A DNA stretch of 64,000 nt from JBMHDW01 sp049889175 (GTDB lineage: Bacteria; Pseudomonadota; Gammaproteobacteria; Comchoanobacterales; Comchoanobacteraceae): contig JBMHDW010000002.1 in assembly GCA_049889175.1 (NCBI GenBank), positions 124,001-188,000 of the forward strand, written 5' to 3'. The notes below the pieces were generated by a model that made no database searches, was not told the DNA's origin, and was given only the letters and a program-made list of their open reading frames with translations. Positions 32,120 through 41,586 of the stretch are shown here, piece after piece. Numbering within the stretch: position 1 is the first letter of the stretch; every line of letters starts with the position of its first letter. Made by a program: the position numbers and the translations under genes.

Positions 32120-32827
32120 ATGAGATATTTGATTGCCACAGTTGCTTTTTTCATGCTGCCGTTACTCAGTTATGCTGATTATTTTAATGATCTTCATGTA
32201 GGTGATGTCGGTCTGTTTCATCCTGATCATGAGACTATTCCTATGATGTTTAGTCGTGTGAATCTTAAAGATGGACAAAATATAAAGCAAAAAACACTAG
32301 TTGGTCAATGGCCCGAAGAAAAATTAAAGGGAGTACAGTGGGATGATGGGCAGCAAAGAAAGTATGGATTCGGCCGAAACAAAAAAAATGTTTTTTTCTT
32401 ACAAACTCACCAAGATGCTGTATTTTCCATGCCCATTCAATGGGATGTTGAATTACCGCTGTTTTCATTTAAAAATCGGTTTCATTCTAAGCTTAGCGCC
32501 TTGCAATCGCAATGGTTTTGGCGCGTCAATAACCATATAAGCATCTCGGAAAATGTTCGTTATGACCATCATTGGCAAGGAAAAACAGTCTTTAAATATC
32601 GCAGTAGTCCTGTGGTGCATATTCAGCCTTCTCTAGGTCTTGAGCACGTATGGCAAGAGCATGACCAATGGCTAGGTGGTTTTGTATCACTCAATTATGT
32701 TACTAGTCCTAAGCACCAATATAGTCTTAGTGCTCATGCATCATCATTTAAGAATCACCATATGAAAGATAATCAGTGGTATCATTATGATAGCTTATCA
32801 TTCTATTCAAAGCATGTGTTAAAATAA
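32120..32827 (+). CDS. exported protein of unknown function, possibly outer-membrane
   Basis: A 235-residue protein with a signal peptide (MRYLIATVAFFMLPLLSYAD). The mature part is rich in His, Trp and Tyr, with amphipathic stretches (LGGFVSLNYVTSPKHQYSLSAHASSF) that could be beta strands. No domain is recognised. It starts 39 nt after the preceding gene and may be co-transcribed with it. It is convergent with the murU-like gene, 10 nt between stops. Confidence 0.7.
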   Translation: MRYLIATVAFFMLPLLSYADYFNDLHVGDVGLFHPDHETIPMMFSRVNLKDGQNIKQKTLVGQWPEEKLKGVQWDDGQQRKYGFGRNKKNVFFLQTHQDAVFSMPIQWDVELPLFSFKNRFHSKLSALQSQWFWRVNNHISISENVRYDHHWQGKTVFKYRSSPVVHIQPSLGLEHVWQEHDQWLGGFVSLNYVTSPKHQYSLSAHASSFKNHHMKDNQWYHYDSLSFYSKHVLK

Positions 32828-32837
32828 AAATGATAAC

Positions 32838-33476
32838 CTATAAGCATTCATCATAAGCTAAGAAGTCATTGATCGTGTTGAAATTGTGCCAAGATCCTTG
32901 GAGCAAAGAAGCATGAATAATATGCCCACCTTCGATGGCATTCTTCAATAGTCCACCTAGTGTTCGGTGACGGAAAGTATTCACAGTTTTGGGGCTTAAT
33001 ATGCCTATGCCTGTATATGTCAGGTTTGGTTGTTCTAGGCTTAAATGTTGATGATGATTGATAGAGAAGTCATGATGTTGATGTTGATGAAGCCAGATAT
33101 GATCACCATGATGTTGGGGTAATGATGGCCATTCAAAAAAAACATCACCACTAATGATCCAAAATCGCTCTTGGATCAATGAAGATAGTTGTGTTAATGT
33201 GCCGCCTGTCTCCAATAAGTTATCAGCAGGCTCATCATGATAATGAATCGATAAGCCCCATTGATCACCATCACCACAATAATCCTTAATTTGTTGACCT
33301 AGATAGCCAGGATTAAGCCATAAGTCTGTCACTCCATTGTTGGCAGCAGCTTGAAGAGTATAGCTCAAAAGTGGCTGTCCTTGGTGATTTAACAAAGGCT
33401 TTGGGGTAGCCAATGTCCACGGTCGTAAACGAGAGCCCAAGCCAGCAACAAAGACTACGGCATGTTTTACCAGCAT
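32838..33476 (-). CDS. murU: N-acetylmuramate 1-phosphate uridylyltransferase
   Basis: Nucleotidyltransferase of 212 residues in the MurU family. The nucleotide-binding motif is FVAGLGSRLRPWTLATPKPL at residues 9-28, the middle has NLLETGGTL and the metal-binding WIISGDVFF. The kinase partner is encoded just upstream and overlaps by 10 nt. AmgK plus MurU is the known pathway that recycles peptidoglycan MurNAc to UDP-MurNAc while bypassing de novo synthesis. The pair is divergent from lptD, as in Pseudomonas. A mannose-1-phosphate guanylyltransferase annotation would be less specific. Confidence 0.9.
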   Translation of the reverse strand: MLVKHAVVFVAGLGSRLRPWTLATPKPLLNHQGQPLLSYTLQAAANNGVTDLWLNPGYLGQQIKDYCGDGDQWGLSIHYHDEPADNLLETGGTLTQLSSLIQERFWIISGDVFFEWPSLPQHHGDHIWLHQHQHHDFSINHHQHLSLEQPNLTYTGIGILSPKTVNTFRHRTLGGLLKNAIEGGHIIHASLLQGSWHNFNTINDFLAYDECL

Positions 33477-34399
33477 CCCCGCTCCTTGAATAATAATGCG
33501 GTTGAATGATGCTCGGAAAAATGAGTAAAAAGATCCTTCAAGTATGCAAACATTCTTGGTAAATATTGCATATACTTTGGTTTTTGATCACGGTATTTTA
33601 AACGACTAAAAATACCAAGAACTTTGATTAACCGTTGTAAAGCAATGAGGTCAATCTCATCACGTGCTAATGATAATTGAGTTTGAGCTTGCTTTAGCCA
33701 GTTTTCTTTTTGATCTTGCGGCCAATCCATATAACAATCATAAGCTAATGATGCAACATCATACCCCTTCGGCCCCCACATCGCATCTTGAAAATCAATT
33801 AAAACCAAGTCATCTTGATAAGCCATTAAGTTGGCGCTATGAAAATCTCGATGAATGAACCCCTGATCAAATTTAACCAATTGTTCTGCTACACTGTGTG
33901 AGAAGGCGTCAAATATTAGCGTCTCATCATGGCTTAATGCAGAAAAAGCATATCCAAAAAACCAATCCTTACAATATTTAAATTCTTGTATGATGTGGTT
34001 CTGATTAAAAAAAGGCAGTGAGCGTGGTAATATGATCTGATTCATAGCAACTAATTGTTGCAATGTCCTATCTAAATAATGTCCATGATCTAAAGGCCAT
34101 AAATCCAAGAGTGTTTGAGTGCCTAAATCCTCAACCAACAGCCAGCCTTGTGTTTTTTCTATGGCGAAAATTTGAGGAACATTGCATCCATTATGGGCCA
34201 ATAATGTATGAATATTTAAGTATTGATCTAATGATTTAGGTTGATTGTCTTCAGCCCAAATAACTTGTCTATCCTCAGATATTAAGCGAGTATATCGTCG
34301 ATGACCAGCATCTCCTTTTAAGAGCTCTCGATGCTGTATGGGGCCAAAATTTTTATTCAACCAAATATTGCTTAACGAACAGGTTTTGTCGGTGTACAC
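33467..34399 (-). CDS. amgK: N-acetylmuramate/N-acetylglucosamine anomeric kinase
   Basis: Aminoglycoside-phosphotransferase-fold kinase of 310 residues. The catalytic loop FIHRDFHSANLM is near residue 190, the metal-binding LIDFQDAMWGPKGYDVASL near 210, and the hinge WLLVEDLGTQTLLDL near 100. It phosphorylates the anomeric carbon of recovered MurNAc and feeds MurU. The apparent start is GTG at 34399. Only 30 bp separate it from the lptD start, so promoters of both directions must lie inside this gap or inside the genes. Confidence 0.9.
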   Translation of the reverse strand: MYTDKTCSLSNIWLNKNFGPIQHRELLKGDAGHRRYTRLISEDRQVIWAEDNQPKSLDQYLNIHTLLAHNGCNVPQIFAIEKTQGWLLVEDLGTQTLLDLWPLDHGHYLDRTLQQLVAMNQIILPRSLPFFNQNHIIQEFKYCKDWFFGYAFSALSHDETLIFDAFSHSVAEQLVKFDQGFIHRDFHSANLMAYQDDLVLIDFQDAMWGPKGYDVASLAYDCYMDWPQDQKENWLKQAQTQLSLARDEIDLIALQRLIKVLGIFSRLKYRDQKPKYMQYLPRMFAYLKDLFTHFSEHHSTALLFKERGCW

Positions 34400-34429
34400 T
34401 GTAATGAACTTTCCTTATTGAACTTACTT

Positions 34430-36661
34430 ATGCTAACACGCATTGTCAATCAACTCAAATACTCTTACTGCATACTCTGCTGCGTACCTTACGCCGTGTT
34501 TGCGTTGGATGTTTTTTCATGGGAGCCAAATGATGGGCGCTGTGGTGGGCAGTTTCTTCCTGTTAAACAAAACTACCCACTGGAAGGAAACGATATTGAG
34601 CTTGTTGCTAGCGATCAAACCACCATTAAGCCTGGCGATCACGTCATTGATATGAGTGGTCCTGTAATGCTAACAAAAAAAGATTTATACGTTATTTCTG
34701 AGCAAGGTGTGCTGATCCATTATGAACAGGGTAAACAATGGGTGACTTTGAAAGGGCCTATTTTAATGCAATATGGCAATCAACAGTTTGGTGCATCGAA
34801 AGGCGTTTATCATGTTGATCAACAAACCATTCAACTCCACGATGTTCAATATCGAACGAATATCCAGCATCTTGAAGATCAGCCAATTCTTTGGGGTAGT
34901 GCCAAAGAATTAACCTACGACCAAAATATTGTACTCACTGAAGCAACTTATAGCTCATGCTCTTTGGATCAACCTACTTGGCAAATAGCCTTAAAAGAAC
35001 TAAAGTTTAATCAAAAGACCAATGAGCTTGATGTTAAAGGTGCACAGTTAAAGTGGTTAGATCATACTTTAATTCAGTTGCCTATTATCTCTGTAGATCT
35101 AACAATGCAACGCCGAAGTGGATTTTTAATGCCAAAATGGCGTTATGACGATCATCACTGGGCTATTGATATTCCATGGTATTGGAATATCGCACCTAAT
35201 ACCGATGCAACATTACATGGTTTGTGGTCAGACCAATATGGTTTTGGTGGTGCTGTGTTGTGGCGCTATTTGCAACCTTGGGGCGAAGGGTCTGCTGAAT
35301 TGGGTGGTTATGCTCAGTCGACAGAATTAAGTACAGGCTCATCCCACCGAAGCTGGCTTGGTCATGAGATTAAAGCAGAACGTAATCATTGGTCATTTAC
35401 ATCACAATATTATTGGTTGGAAGACCCTTTAATAATAAGAGATTTTGAAGTTTTTTCAGAGTTAAGTCACGACTATAATTTGCCACAAAATTTTCAAATT
35501 GGCTATCATAATGACGATGATTTCATCCGTGTTGGTATTCATGATTATCAATTTTTATCTATTCCTAATGATATGGATCATATTCAAAGGTATGCTTCAT
35601 GGCCAAAGATATCTAGCCATGTAGAACGTCAGTTAAGTTCACAAATATTCTTGGCAAGTGATCTTGAGGCATCATGGTTTAAACATGACACCCGTGATGA
35701 ATATAGGCGTTTATACTGGCACCCACAATTCATTTGGTCACAGAATCAAGATGGTCAAGTTTGGACATTAGAAATGCTTGGTCATTTGCGTGATTATCAA
35801 CAAACCAATGGAAATGATCATCAAACTGATGTCTTACCTGAGCTTTTAGCCTCTTGGCAAGCACCGCCAATTGTTATAGATAAGCATATTATTCATCCAA
35901 GTATTGTTTATCATTATACACCTTATCATAATCAGGATAATCTTCCTTTGTTGGATACGACAACATTTAATGTTGATGGATTATTACATCCTGATATTAA
36001 TGTTTATGATGGTCATGACTTGATCTCTAATTACAATGATCTCACTGCCTCTTTAGGGTTTGGTCATCAAGATGATGATCATTATTGGTGGGTTGATGTT
36101 GCTTTAGGGTATCGTTTTGGTGATCAACAAGTATGTATGAAAACAAGACCAGGCGTTAAGAGTCATCAATGCAATAATGTGAATCATGAGCATTGGCTAC
36201 CTATATCATGGCATCATGAATGGCAGCCCACTTTATCTTGGTTAATTCAAGATCAATTAAACTACGATGCATCATTACATAACATTCATCAAGGTTTGAT
36301 ACGCTTGCAATATAGCATCGATGAGCATAACAAAACAGGTATTTTTATTGCTCAAAAAAATGATGTTGTTCATGAAATTAATGGGATAAACGTAACCGAA
36401 TTATTTGATCATGCTACCATCGGTATTGATCATCATTTTGATAATAATGTACTTACTTGGGATGTGTCAGCAGAGTTATTAAACAGTGATAAAAAAGCCA
36501 TCTCATACGATGTGTTATTGGGCTATCAAGGTTGTTGTTCATCATCAGGTATAAAAGTTTCACAGCGTGCTGTTGCATTGAGTGATGAATGGGATGCTTG
36601 GGCTTCTCCTAACATTGGTTTATGGATAAAATTAGATGGGTTAGGTCGATGGGGTTTTTAA
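34430..36661 (+). CDS. lptD: LPS assembly outer-membrane protein LptD
   Basis: Outer-membrane barrel that, with LptE, inserts lipopolysaccharide into the outer leaflet. The 743 residues start with a signal peptide (ending near VPYAVFA), then an OstA/LptA-like jellyroll (residues 60-190: QGVLIHYEQGKQWVTLKG, YGNQQFGASKGVYHVD), then the barrel from about 200. Cys residues sit at GRCGG near 37, YSSCSLD near 177 and an adjacent pair in GYQGCCSSSG near the C-terminus. This parallels the two disulfides that E. coli LptD needs. Its maturation thus probably uses the Dsb system. Its end overlaps surA by 13 nt. Confidence 0.93.
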   Translation: MLTRIVNQLKYSYCILCCVPYAVFALDVFSWEPNDGRCGGQFLPVKQNYPLEGNDIELVASDQTTIKPGDHVIDMSGPVMLTKKDLYVISEQGVLIHYEQGKQWVTLKGPILMQYGNQQFGASKGVYHVDQQTIQLHDVQYRTNIQHLEDQPILWGSAKELTYDQNIVLTEATYSSCSLDQPTWQIALKELKFNQKTNELDVKGAQLKWLDHTLIQLPIISVDLTMQRRSGFLMPKWRYDDHHWAIDIPWYWNIAPNTDATLHGLWSDQYGFGGAVLWRYLQPWGEGSAELGGYAQSTELSTGSSHRSWLGHEIKAERNHWSFTSQYYWLEDPLIIRDFEVFSELSHDYNLPQNFQIGYHNDDDFIRVGIHDYQFLSIPNDMDHIQRYASWPKISSHVERQLSSQIFLASDLEASWFKHDTRDEYRRLYWHPQFIWSQNQDGQVWTLEMLGHLRDYQQTNGNDHQTDVLPELLASWQAPPIVIDKHIIHPSIVYHYTPYHNQDNLPLLDTTTFNVDGLLHPDINVYDGHDLISNYNDLTASLGFGHQDDDHYWWVDVALGYRFGDQQVCMKTRPGVKSHQCNNVNHEHWLPISWHHEWQPTLSWLIQDQLNYDASLHNIHQGLIRLQYSIDEHNKTGIFIAQKNDVVHEINGINVTELFDHATIGIDHHFDNNVLTWDVSAELLNSDKKAISYDVLLGYQGCCSSSGIKVSQRAVALSDEWDAWASPNIGLWIKLDGLGRWGF

Positions 36662-37473
36662 GATTATGTTTCGCTTGCTTGTTGTTATGTGCACAAACGA
36701 TGTATGGCGATATTTTGGCTAAAGTTAATCAGCATGTCATGACATCGTATGATTTAGAGCAACTTAAATCCTGGCAACACTGGCTTCATGGTTTGACTAG
36801 AGATGATCACGCATGGGTTCAACATTGGGTGAAAGTTATGGCGCAATACGATGCATTAAATGACCTTAAAGGCGAATGGCAGCATCAAAAGTTTGAGCTG
36901 TATCACCCTCAACAAGGTATTATCACTGATCAAGAATTAATAATGCTTTTAGCATCCACCAACATTGATTCACGATGGATAAAGCATTGGCTCGAGATAT
37001 CATCAAAGGTATCTTACATGAGACACCATTATTTTAAGACATTGTTGACCATTAGTGATGATGAAATTAAAGCATTTCATCAAGCTTGGAATGAACGCCC
37101 ACAGTCTTACCACATCTGGTTAATTCAAGTTCCAGAACAACATCAACATGATTTACTTGCTTGGTCAACACATCCACGATTGTCTAATGTGCATGCTCCA
37201 ATCATTGCAACAGATCAAGGGTGGAAGCGTATTCATGATTTTGCTAAGTCGGTTCAAGATGACTTATTACAACCAAGCGTGGTGACACCAATATATTTTC
37301 ATGAAGGACATTATTGGATGTTATTAAAGTCTGATATACGATTAGAGGCCAGTATTTCACTTGATAAAGCATATCAAATGTTAAAAGATGAGAGTATTCA
37401 ATATTTATACCAACAGTGGTCTCAAAACGCCATTGATCAAGCAGAAATAAGGATTCATCATGGTCAAACCTAA
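36649..37473 (+). CDS. surA: SurA-like periplasmic chaperone, reduced
   Basis: It sits exactly where surA is expected, between lptD and rsmA. It has a signal peptide (MGFLRLCFACLLLCAQTMYG) followed by ILAKVNQHVMTSYDLEQL, the usual SurA N-terminus. At 274 residues it is far shorter than E. coli SurA (428). The N-terminal chaperone part is present. Only one poorly conserved parvulin-like segment (SYHIWLIQVPEQ to GHYWMLLKSD, residues 165-235) can be traced, so prolyl isomerase activity is doubtful while chaperone function may remain. It overlaps lptD by 13 nt and rsmA by 14 nt. Confidence 0.82.
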   Translation: MGFLRLCFACLLLCAQTMYGDILAKVNQHVMTSYDLEQLKSWQHWLHGLTRDDHAWVQHWVKVMAQYDALNDLKGEWQHQKFELYHPQQGIITDQELIMLLASTNIDSRWIKHWLEISSKVSYMRHHYFKTLLTISDDEIKAFHQAWNERPQSYHIWLIQVPEQHQHDLLAWSTHPRLSNVHAPIIATDQGWKRIHDFAKSVQDDLLQPSVVTPIYFHEGHYWMLLKSDIRLEASISLDKAYQMLKDESIQYLYQQWSQNAIDQAEIRIHHGQT

Positions 37474-38245
37474 GCATCATTTCGGTCAGCATTTCCTAAC
37501 AGATCTTCGATTGATTGATGATGTGCTTAATCAGGTTAAGTTAGCTAGTAATGACCATGTTGTGGAGATTGGACCAGGTATGGGAGTACTGACTCGTGCT
37601 ATGGCGCCCCATGTTAAACGTTTAGATGCAATTGAAATCGATCTGGATATGAGATCTAGATTAGAGTTTTTAAAGGCTTGGAAGCACGTTCGCATTGTGT
37701 GGCAAGATGCTCTGGATCAACCGTTGAAAACATGGTATCAAGATCAACCTTTCAGGCTTATAAGTAATTTACCTTATCAAATAACTTCGCCTATTTTATT
37801 TGAGTGCCTTGAGGCAATCAATCAATTGCAAGATGTTGTTTTATTGTTGCAACAGGAGGTTGTATCACGTCTGTGTGCCGAGCCTAATACCAAGGCTTAT
37901 GGGCAATTAACGGTACTAATTCAAGCTGCATTTGATGTAAAAGAATTAGCTAAAGCACCACCAAGTGTATTTAATCCTCCTCCTAAAGTAGCCAGTGCAT
38001 TTGTACATTTAGTGCCCAAGGGAAATCAAGCATATCCTAAAGAAGAACTTAGTTATTTAGTTAAAAAAGCTTTCTTACATCGCCGAAAAATGCTTCGAGT
38101 TACGCTGAAAGATGTCCTACATTTAGAAATGCCTTTTAAGGGGAGTGATCGACCTGAAAATGTTTCAGTTAGTGAATGGATTAAGGCCGCAGAAATATTA
38201 CATCACCATATCAAAGCTGGAAACCATCCTCATTTATCAATATAG
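37460..38245 (+). CDS. rsmA: 16S rRNA dimethyladenosine transferase
   Basis: Dimethylates two adjacent adenosines near the 3' end of 16S rRNA (also called KsgA). The 261 residues contain KHHFGQHFLTD at the start, the SAM motif VVEIGPGMGVLTRAM near 34, the catalytic NLPYQITSPI near 105, and the C-terminal FLHRRKMLRVTL. Translationally coupled to surA. Confidence 0.96.
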   Translation: MVKPKHHFGQHFLTDLRLIDDVLNQVKLASNDHVVEIGPGMGVLTRAMAPHVKRLDAIEIDLDMRSRLEFLKAWKHVRIVWQDALDQPLKTWYQDQPFRLISNLPYQITSPILFECLEAINQLQDVVLLLQQEVVSRLCAEPNTKAYGQLTVLIQAAFDVKELAKAPPSVFNPPPKVASAFVHLVPKGNQAYPKEELSYLVKKAFLHRRKMLRVTLKDVLHLEMPFKGSDRPENVSVSEWIKAAEILHHHIKAGNHPHLSI

Positions 38246-38362
38246 ATAATCGCTGTATTATTGATTGATATGTATCATGCCAATGATGTTTTATCTTCTT
38301 AATATGCTCCTTTTGGTTATCACGTTATTGTTTTAAGTATCTAAGTTTGTCATCTTATCGCG

Positions 38363-38785
38363 ATGCAATTACTTCCTAAAGCATACAGTTTATTAGAAAT
38401 GATGGTGGTTATTTTAATGGTCTGTATTTTAATGGCACTACTAAAGCCTACTTATGAACATTATATGAAGCAAGCAAGGTACCTAGAGGTTTTGCAGGCA
38501 ATTATGCCTGCAAAATTAGCTGTCATCCAATGTTTTTATGTCACTCAAGATCTATCAATGTGTCAAAGTGGTGATCAAAGTATTCCTCATATGCCTGTAC
38601 CTCAACAAGGATTGATATCATCTTTAACCATTAAAAAAGGTGGTATTATTCACGTAATACCTAAAATTCGATATGGTTTTACTAAGAAAGATGATTTATA
38701 CGTGACACCATCTGTTGATCAAGGACATCTTATGTGGACTCTTTCAGGTGGTGCAGTGGTTCAGGGTTATGTCCAAGGGCGTTGA
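38363..38785 (+). CDS. type IV pilin-like prepilin
   Basis: A 140-residue protein with a short leader and the class III signal KAYSLLEMMVVILMVCILMA: prepilin peptidase would cut before Tyr, leaving Glu at position +5. The residue before the cut is Ala instead of Gly, unusual but tolerated in some pseudopilins. After the hydrophobic helix come two Cys (CFYVTQDLSMC), a possible disulfide. It heads a locus with an assembly ATPase, a PilC-like and a PilD-like gene. The gap 38246-38362 has no gene. Major pilin or competence pseudopilin cannot be told apart. Confidence 0.85.
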   Translation: MQLLPKAYSLLEMMVVILMVCILMALLKPTYEHYMKQARYLEVLQAIMPAKLAVIQCFYVTQDLSMCQSGDQSIPHMPVPQQGLISSLTIKKGGIIHVIPKIRYGFTKKDDLYVTPSVDQGHLMWTLSGGAVVQGYVQGR

Positions 38786-39620
38786 ATCATTGTGGTTAAA
38801 GTTAATCTATGGTGCATATCAGCGCCATATTACCGACATTCACTTAACACCTCAAAGTCAATGTTTGCAAGTTTTTGAGCGTTTTGATGGGCAATTAACC
38901 GAAGGTGTTATGATTGATGTAAATCAGCAAGAGGCATTATTCAATTATTTGAAAACATCTTCAGGTATGAATATTGCTATATCCCACGAACCTCAAGAAG
39001 GCATGTGGACAGATGGATATATCAGAGCAAGATTAAGTCTTTGTCCAATGGTTCATGGAGAAAGAATGGCGGTTCGTCTCTATCATCGAACGATTCATGA
39101 CTCGTTAGAAGCATTGGGTGTTCCAGACATATTTATTCATAAAATGAGACATGATTGGTTGAAAGAGCAGGGGCTGATTGTGATTGCGGGTCCCACAGGC
39201 TCAGGAAAAACCACGCTTTTGTATGCATGGATGCACTTGATGGCACAAAAAGGCAAGCATGTGGTGAGTTTAGAGCAGCCTGTAGAGCAAGTAATCCCTA
39301 ATATCAGTCAGATGGAGGCGCAACAACATAATTTAGATCAGTGGTTGCAAGCTATGATGAGGCAAGATCCAGATATTTTGGTATTTGGTGAATTGCGTGA
39401 ATCAAAAAGCATTCAAACTGCTTTGGAGCTATCTAAAACAGGTCATCTTGTAATTGCAACGCTTCATGCTGGTCATCAATCTGATGTTTTAGATCGTTTG
39501 AGTTTTTCTTCTGCTCAGAGCCCTCTTCTAAGGACTCTTCTTTTGTCGCCGTTAAATCAGCAACAGACCTTGCGTCTATCCTTGTTTCATGAGCGACCCT
39601 TGATGATCTCCATTGTTTGA
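38769..39620 (+). CDS. type II/IV secretion-type assembly ATPase, short form
   Basis: GspE/PilB-type hexameric ATPase that powers pilus or pseudopilus assembly. Walker A is GPTGSGKTTLLYAW near residue 140, Walker B DPDILVFGELRE near 200, and the His box ATLHAG near 235. At 283 residues it lacks the N-terminal domain and the four-Cys zinc element of PilB (about 560 residues), resembling compact ComGA-type proteins. Its ATG lies 17 nt inside the pilin gene. Its 3' end overlaps the convergent next gene by 45 nt, within a stretch where downstream pil genes would be expected. Confidence 0.85.
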   Translation: MSKGVESLWLKLIYGAYQRHITDIHLTPQSQCLQVFERFDGQLTEGVMIDVNQQEALFNYLKTSSGMNIAISHEPQEGMWTDGYIRARLSLCPMVHGERMAVRLYHRTIHDSLEALGVPDIFIHKMRHDWLKEQGLIVIAGPTGSGKTTLLYAWMHLMAQKGKHVVSLEQPVEQVIPNISQMEAQQHNLDQWLQAMMRQDPDILVFGELRESKSIQTALELSKTGHLVIATLHAGHQSDVLDRLSFSSAQSPLLRTLLLSPLNQQQTLRLSLFHERPLMISIV

Positions 39621-40229
39621 GATCTTTTGATCAGGAAAAGATGCTTCTTTTGACTTCTTTTTATCAGAGGCAGATAATGTTTTTGGCTGTGAGTCGTGAG
39701 AGATCTCCGATGAATTAGAATTGATCTTATTTGAAATCGCTTTTTTTGACTCTGTTAAATCATCTGCAGATAATGTTTTTGTCTGTGGGTCGTGAGAGAT
39801 CTTTGGTATGGTTGTTATATTCCAAATATCGTTAAATAATATGATGAAATCGACAGCAAATATCGGTATTAAGCTATGCCTTGCAGCAAAAAACAAGGAA
39901 AATAACCACCAGGCCTCAGTGGTGTGTGTTGCTGATAGAGCCAAATATATAAATAAACTCATTCCAGCATAGTAGGGTGATTTATAATGAAAACGATGCC
40001 AAAATCTTTGATACAATGGGGCATTTGGGTGATCTTCTTTGATAGAGTGCGTTGCCGTTTCAAAAAAAGATGTTACAGCATTCAGCAATAAACCAAGTAG
40101 CACGTGATTAGTTAGCCAATGACCATGACCTAAGTAAATCAAATAGAGTTCAATAAATGAAGAAAGAAAATATAATAACCAATAAACCCATTCAGTTCTT
40201 TTTTGTATTTGTTGTAACGAAAATGACAT
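39576..40229 (-). CDS. hypothetical membrane protein with duplicated C-terminal motif
   Basis: A 217-residue protein, not recognised. Four or so hydrophobic segments occupy residues 15-135 (YWLLYFLSSFIELYLIYL, NHVLLGLLLNAVTSFF, YAGMSLFIYLALSA, WWLFSLFFAARHSL). The polar C-terminus has a roughly 23-residue motif twice, ISHDPQTKTLSADDLTESKK and then ISHDSQPKTLSASDKKKSKE. The DNA repeat at 39655-39690 and 39760-39795 is visible too. Together with the following gene it is inverted relative to the pilus genes and interrupts them. Its last 45 nt are antisense to the ATPase gene. Confidence 0.75.
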   Translation of the reverse strand: MSFSLQQIQKRTEWVYWLLYFLSSFIELYLIYLGHGHWLTNHVLLGLLLNAVTSFFETATHSIKEDHPNAPLYQRFWHRFHYKSPYYAGMSLFIYLALSATHTTEAWWLFSLFFAARHSLIPIFAVDFIILFNDIWNITTIPKISHDPQTKTLSADDLTESKKAISNKINSNSSEISHDSQPKTLSASDKKKSKEASFPDQKISNNGDHQGSLMKQG

Positions 40230-40272
40230 TATTTATCTAACTTGAACCTTTTTTATTATTCCACTTTTTATG

Positions 40273-41586
40273 CTAAATATCAATTATGTTTTTAAGGTTT
40301 TTATGGACTTGTATATTGTCTATACAGAAAAAAGCACCTCCTCTTTTATTTTGGCTTGCTTGTCTGTTTAGGTCGCCAAAGCAACTGATGGGTTTGTTGA
40401 TCGCAATGCCCCACTTAGCATGATCTTTGGGCCAAGCTTCATTTTGTGACATATCCCAATGCCAGTCGGGGTGCTCAGGAATGTTGATGCCATTCACATT
40501 ATCGACTTGATGATCATGCACCGTGGTGGTTTGATCGAAAATAGGAGCTTGTTTAAATAATGTACTGCGGTAACTCTCAACCAGCATGTTATCGCTGACC
40601 TCATCCGCAATAATGTTGGTCCATATCCCTTGTTGATTGCTTAAAGGGTGTAACTGCATTAAGGCTGATTGTGCAAATACTTTGATAAATGTTCCACCAA
40701 GTGTTTTTAATGAGAATTGTCGATAAGTATCAGGTGTTATCTTTAGTGATGAATGGGCTATTGGTTGTGTTTGCTCTAATATTTTAGGGTAAATCCAAGA
40801 TAAGATTTGAGATGCGTTAGCTTTTTGATCAGTGGCAAGTGTCATACAAAAAGCATGCTGTCCTTTTTTTTGTTGACCTCGTTCAATTTTAGCATCGGTA
40901 CTGTTAAGAGGTTGATACGGGTATTTAGGAAAGCTATGGTTGAGCCAAAACCCTGTGTCTTGATGAAAATGCACAATTCCTTTAGCATGTGCTGGTGTGG
41001 GCTGAGTTAACAATGTTCCATAGTGAAAAGCTTGATGTAAAGTAAGGTTTTGCTCATGAAGAAAAGTAGGCCACACAGAGTGTGGGAGATCGCTATGTTG
41101 AATAATGGTGTCGCCTAAAGCATCCAATGAGTCTTTGTATTTTTGTGTTAAGGCATCACTCAAGGTGTGCTTTCTTAGGAGTCGTCGAATCTCTTGGTAT
41201 TCATTATACTCAGGTATTTGTTGTTTAAGCGTTTGTAAGAAGGTTTTCCCTAAAGAGCGAAAAGGTGGTTCATATTTTAATGATTTTTGCTGCTTCGTGT
41301 TTTGGTCATTAAAGACCCAAAATATACTCAATGGGTCGGGTCGTTGAAGAACTGTTTGACGTAAAGGGCTGTATTGGTGATTGATGTCATCATGATGTTG
41401 AAACCACTGTGAATTAGCATCTAAATAGAGATATTGTCCTGGTTTTTGTGTATTTGAGAGTGTTTCAGGTAATTGGTAAATCAACCACCAATCGACGGAC
41501 TCACCTTGATGATTTAAGCACGTCACATTAGACAATACGTTGATGGGTGAAAGAATAATGGCTATGTAAAAATATAATCGCTTCAT
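40273..41586 (-). CDS. exported DNase II-family endonuclease
   Basis: Acid-type endonuclease resembling eukaryotic lysosomal DNase II. Both catalytic HxK motifs are present: H200-A-K202 in PTPAHAKGIVHFH and H389-A-K391 in PKDHAKWGIA. The N-terminal CLNHQGESVDWWLIYQLP (residue 23), the middle TGFWLNHSFPKYP and GQHAFCMTL, and the late SCFGDLNRQASQNKRGGAFFC match the family order. A signal peptide (MKRLYFYIAIILSPINVLS) sends it to the periplasm or outside. The 437 residues exceed human DNase II (360). Family members outside animals are sporadic, so transfer from a eukaryote or between symbionts is possible. Start at ATG 41586. Confidence 0.87.
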   Translation of the reverse strand: MKRLYFYIAIILSPINVLSNVTCLNHQGESVDWWLIYQLPETLSNTQKPGQYLYLDANSQWFQHHDDINHQYSPLRQTVLQRPDPLSIFWVFNDQNTKQQKSLKYEPPFRSLGKTFLQTLKQQIPEYNEYQEIRRLLRKHTLSDALTQKYKDSLDALGDTIIQHSDLPHSVWPTFLHEQNLTLHQAFHYGTLLTQPTPAHAKGIVHFHQDTGFWLNHSFPKYPYQPLNSTDAKIERGQQKKGQHAFCMTLATDQKANASQILSWIYPKILEQTQPIAHSSLKITPDTYRQFSLKTLGGTFIKVFAQSALMQLHPLSNQQGIWTNIIADEVSDNMLVESYRSTLFKQAPIFDQTTTVHDHQVDNVNGINIPEHPDWHWDMSQNEAWPKDHAKWGIAINKPISCFGDLNRQASQNKRGGAFFCIDNIQVHKNLKNIIDI

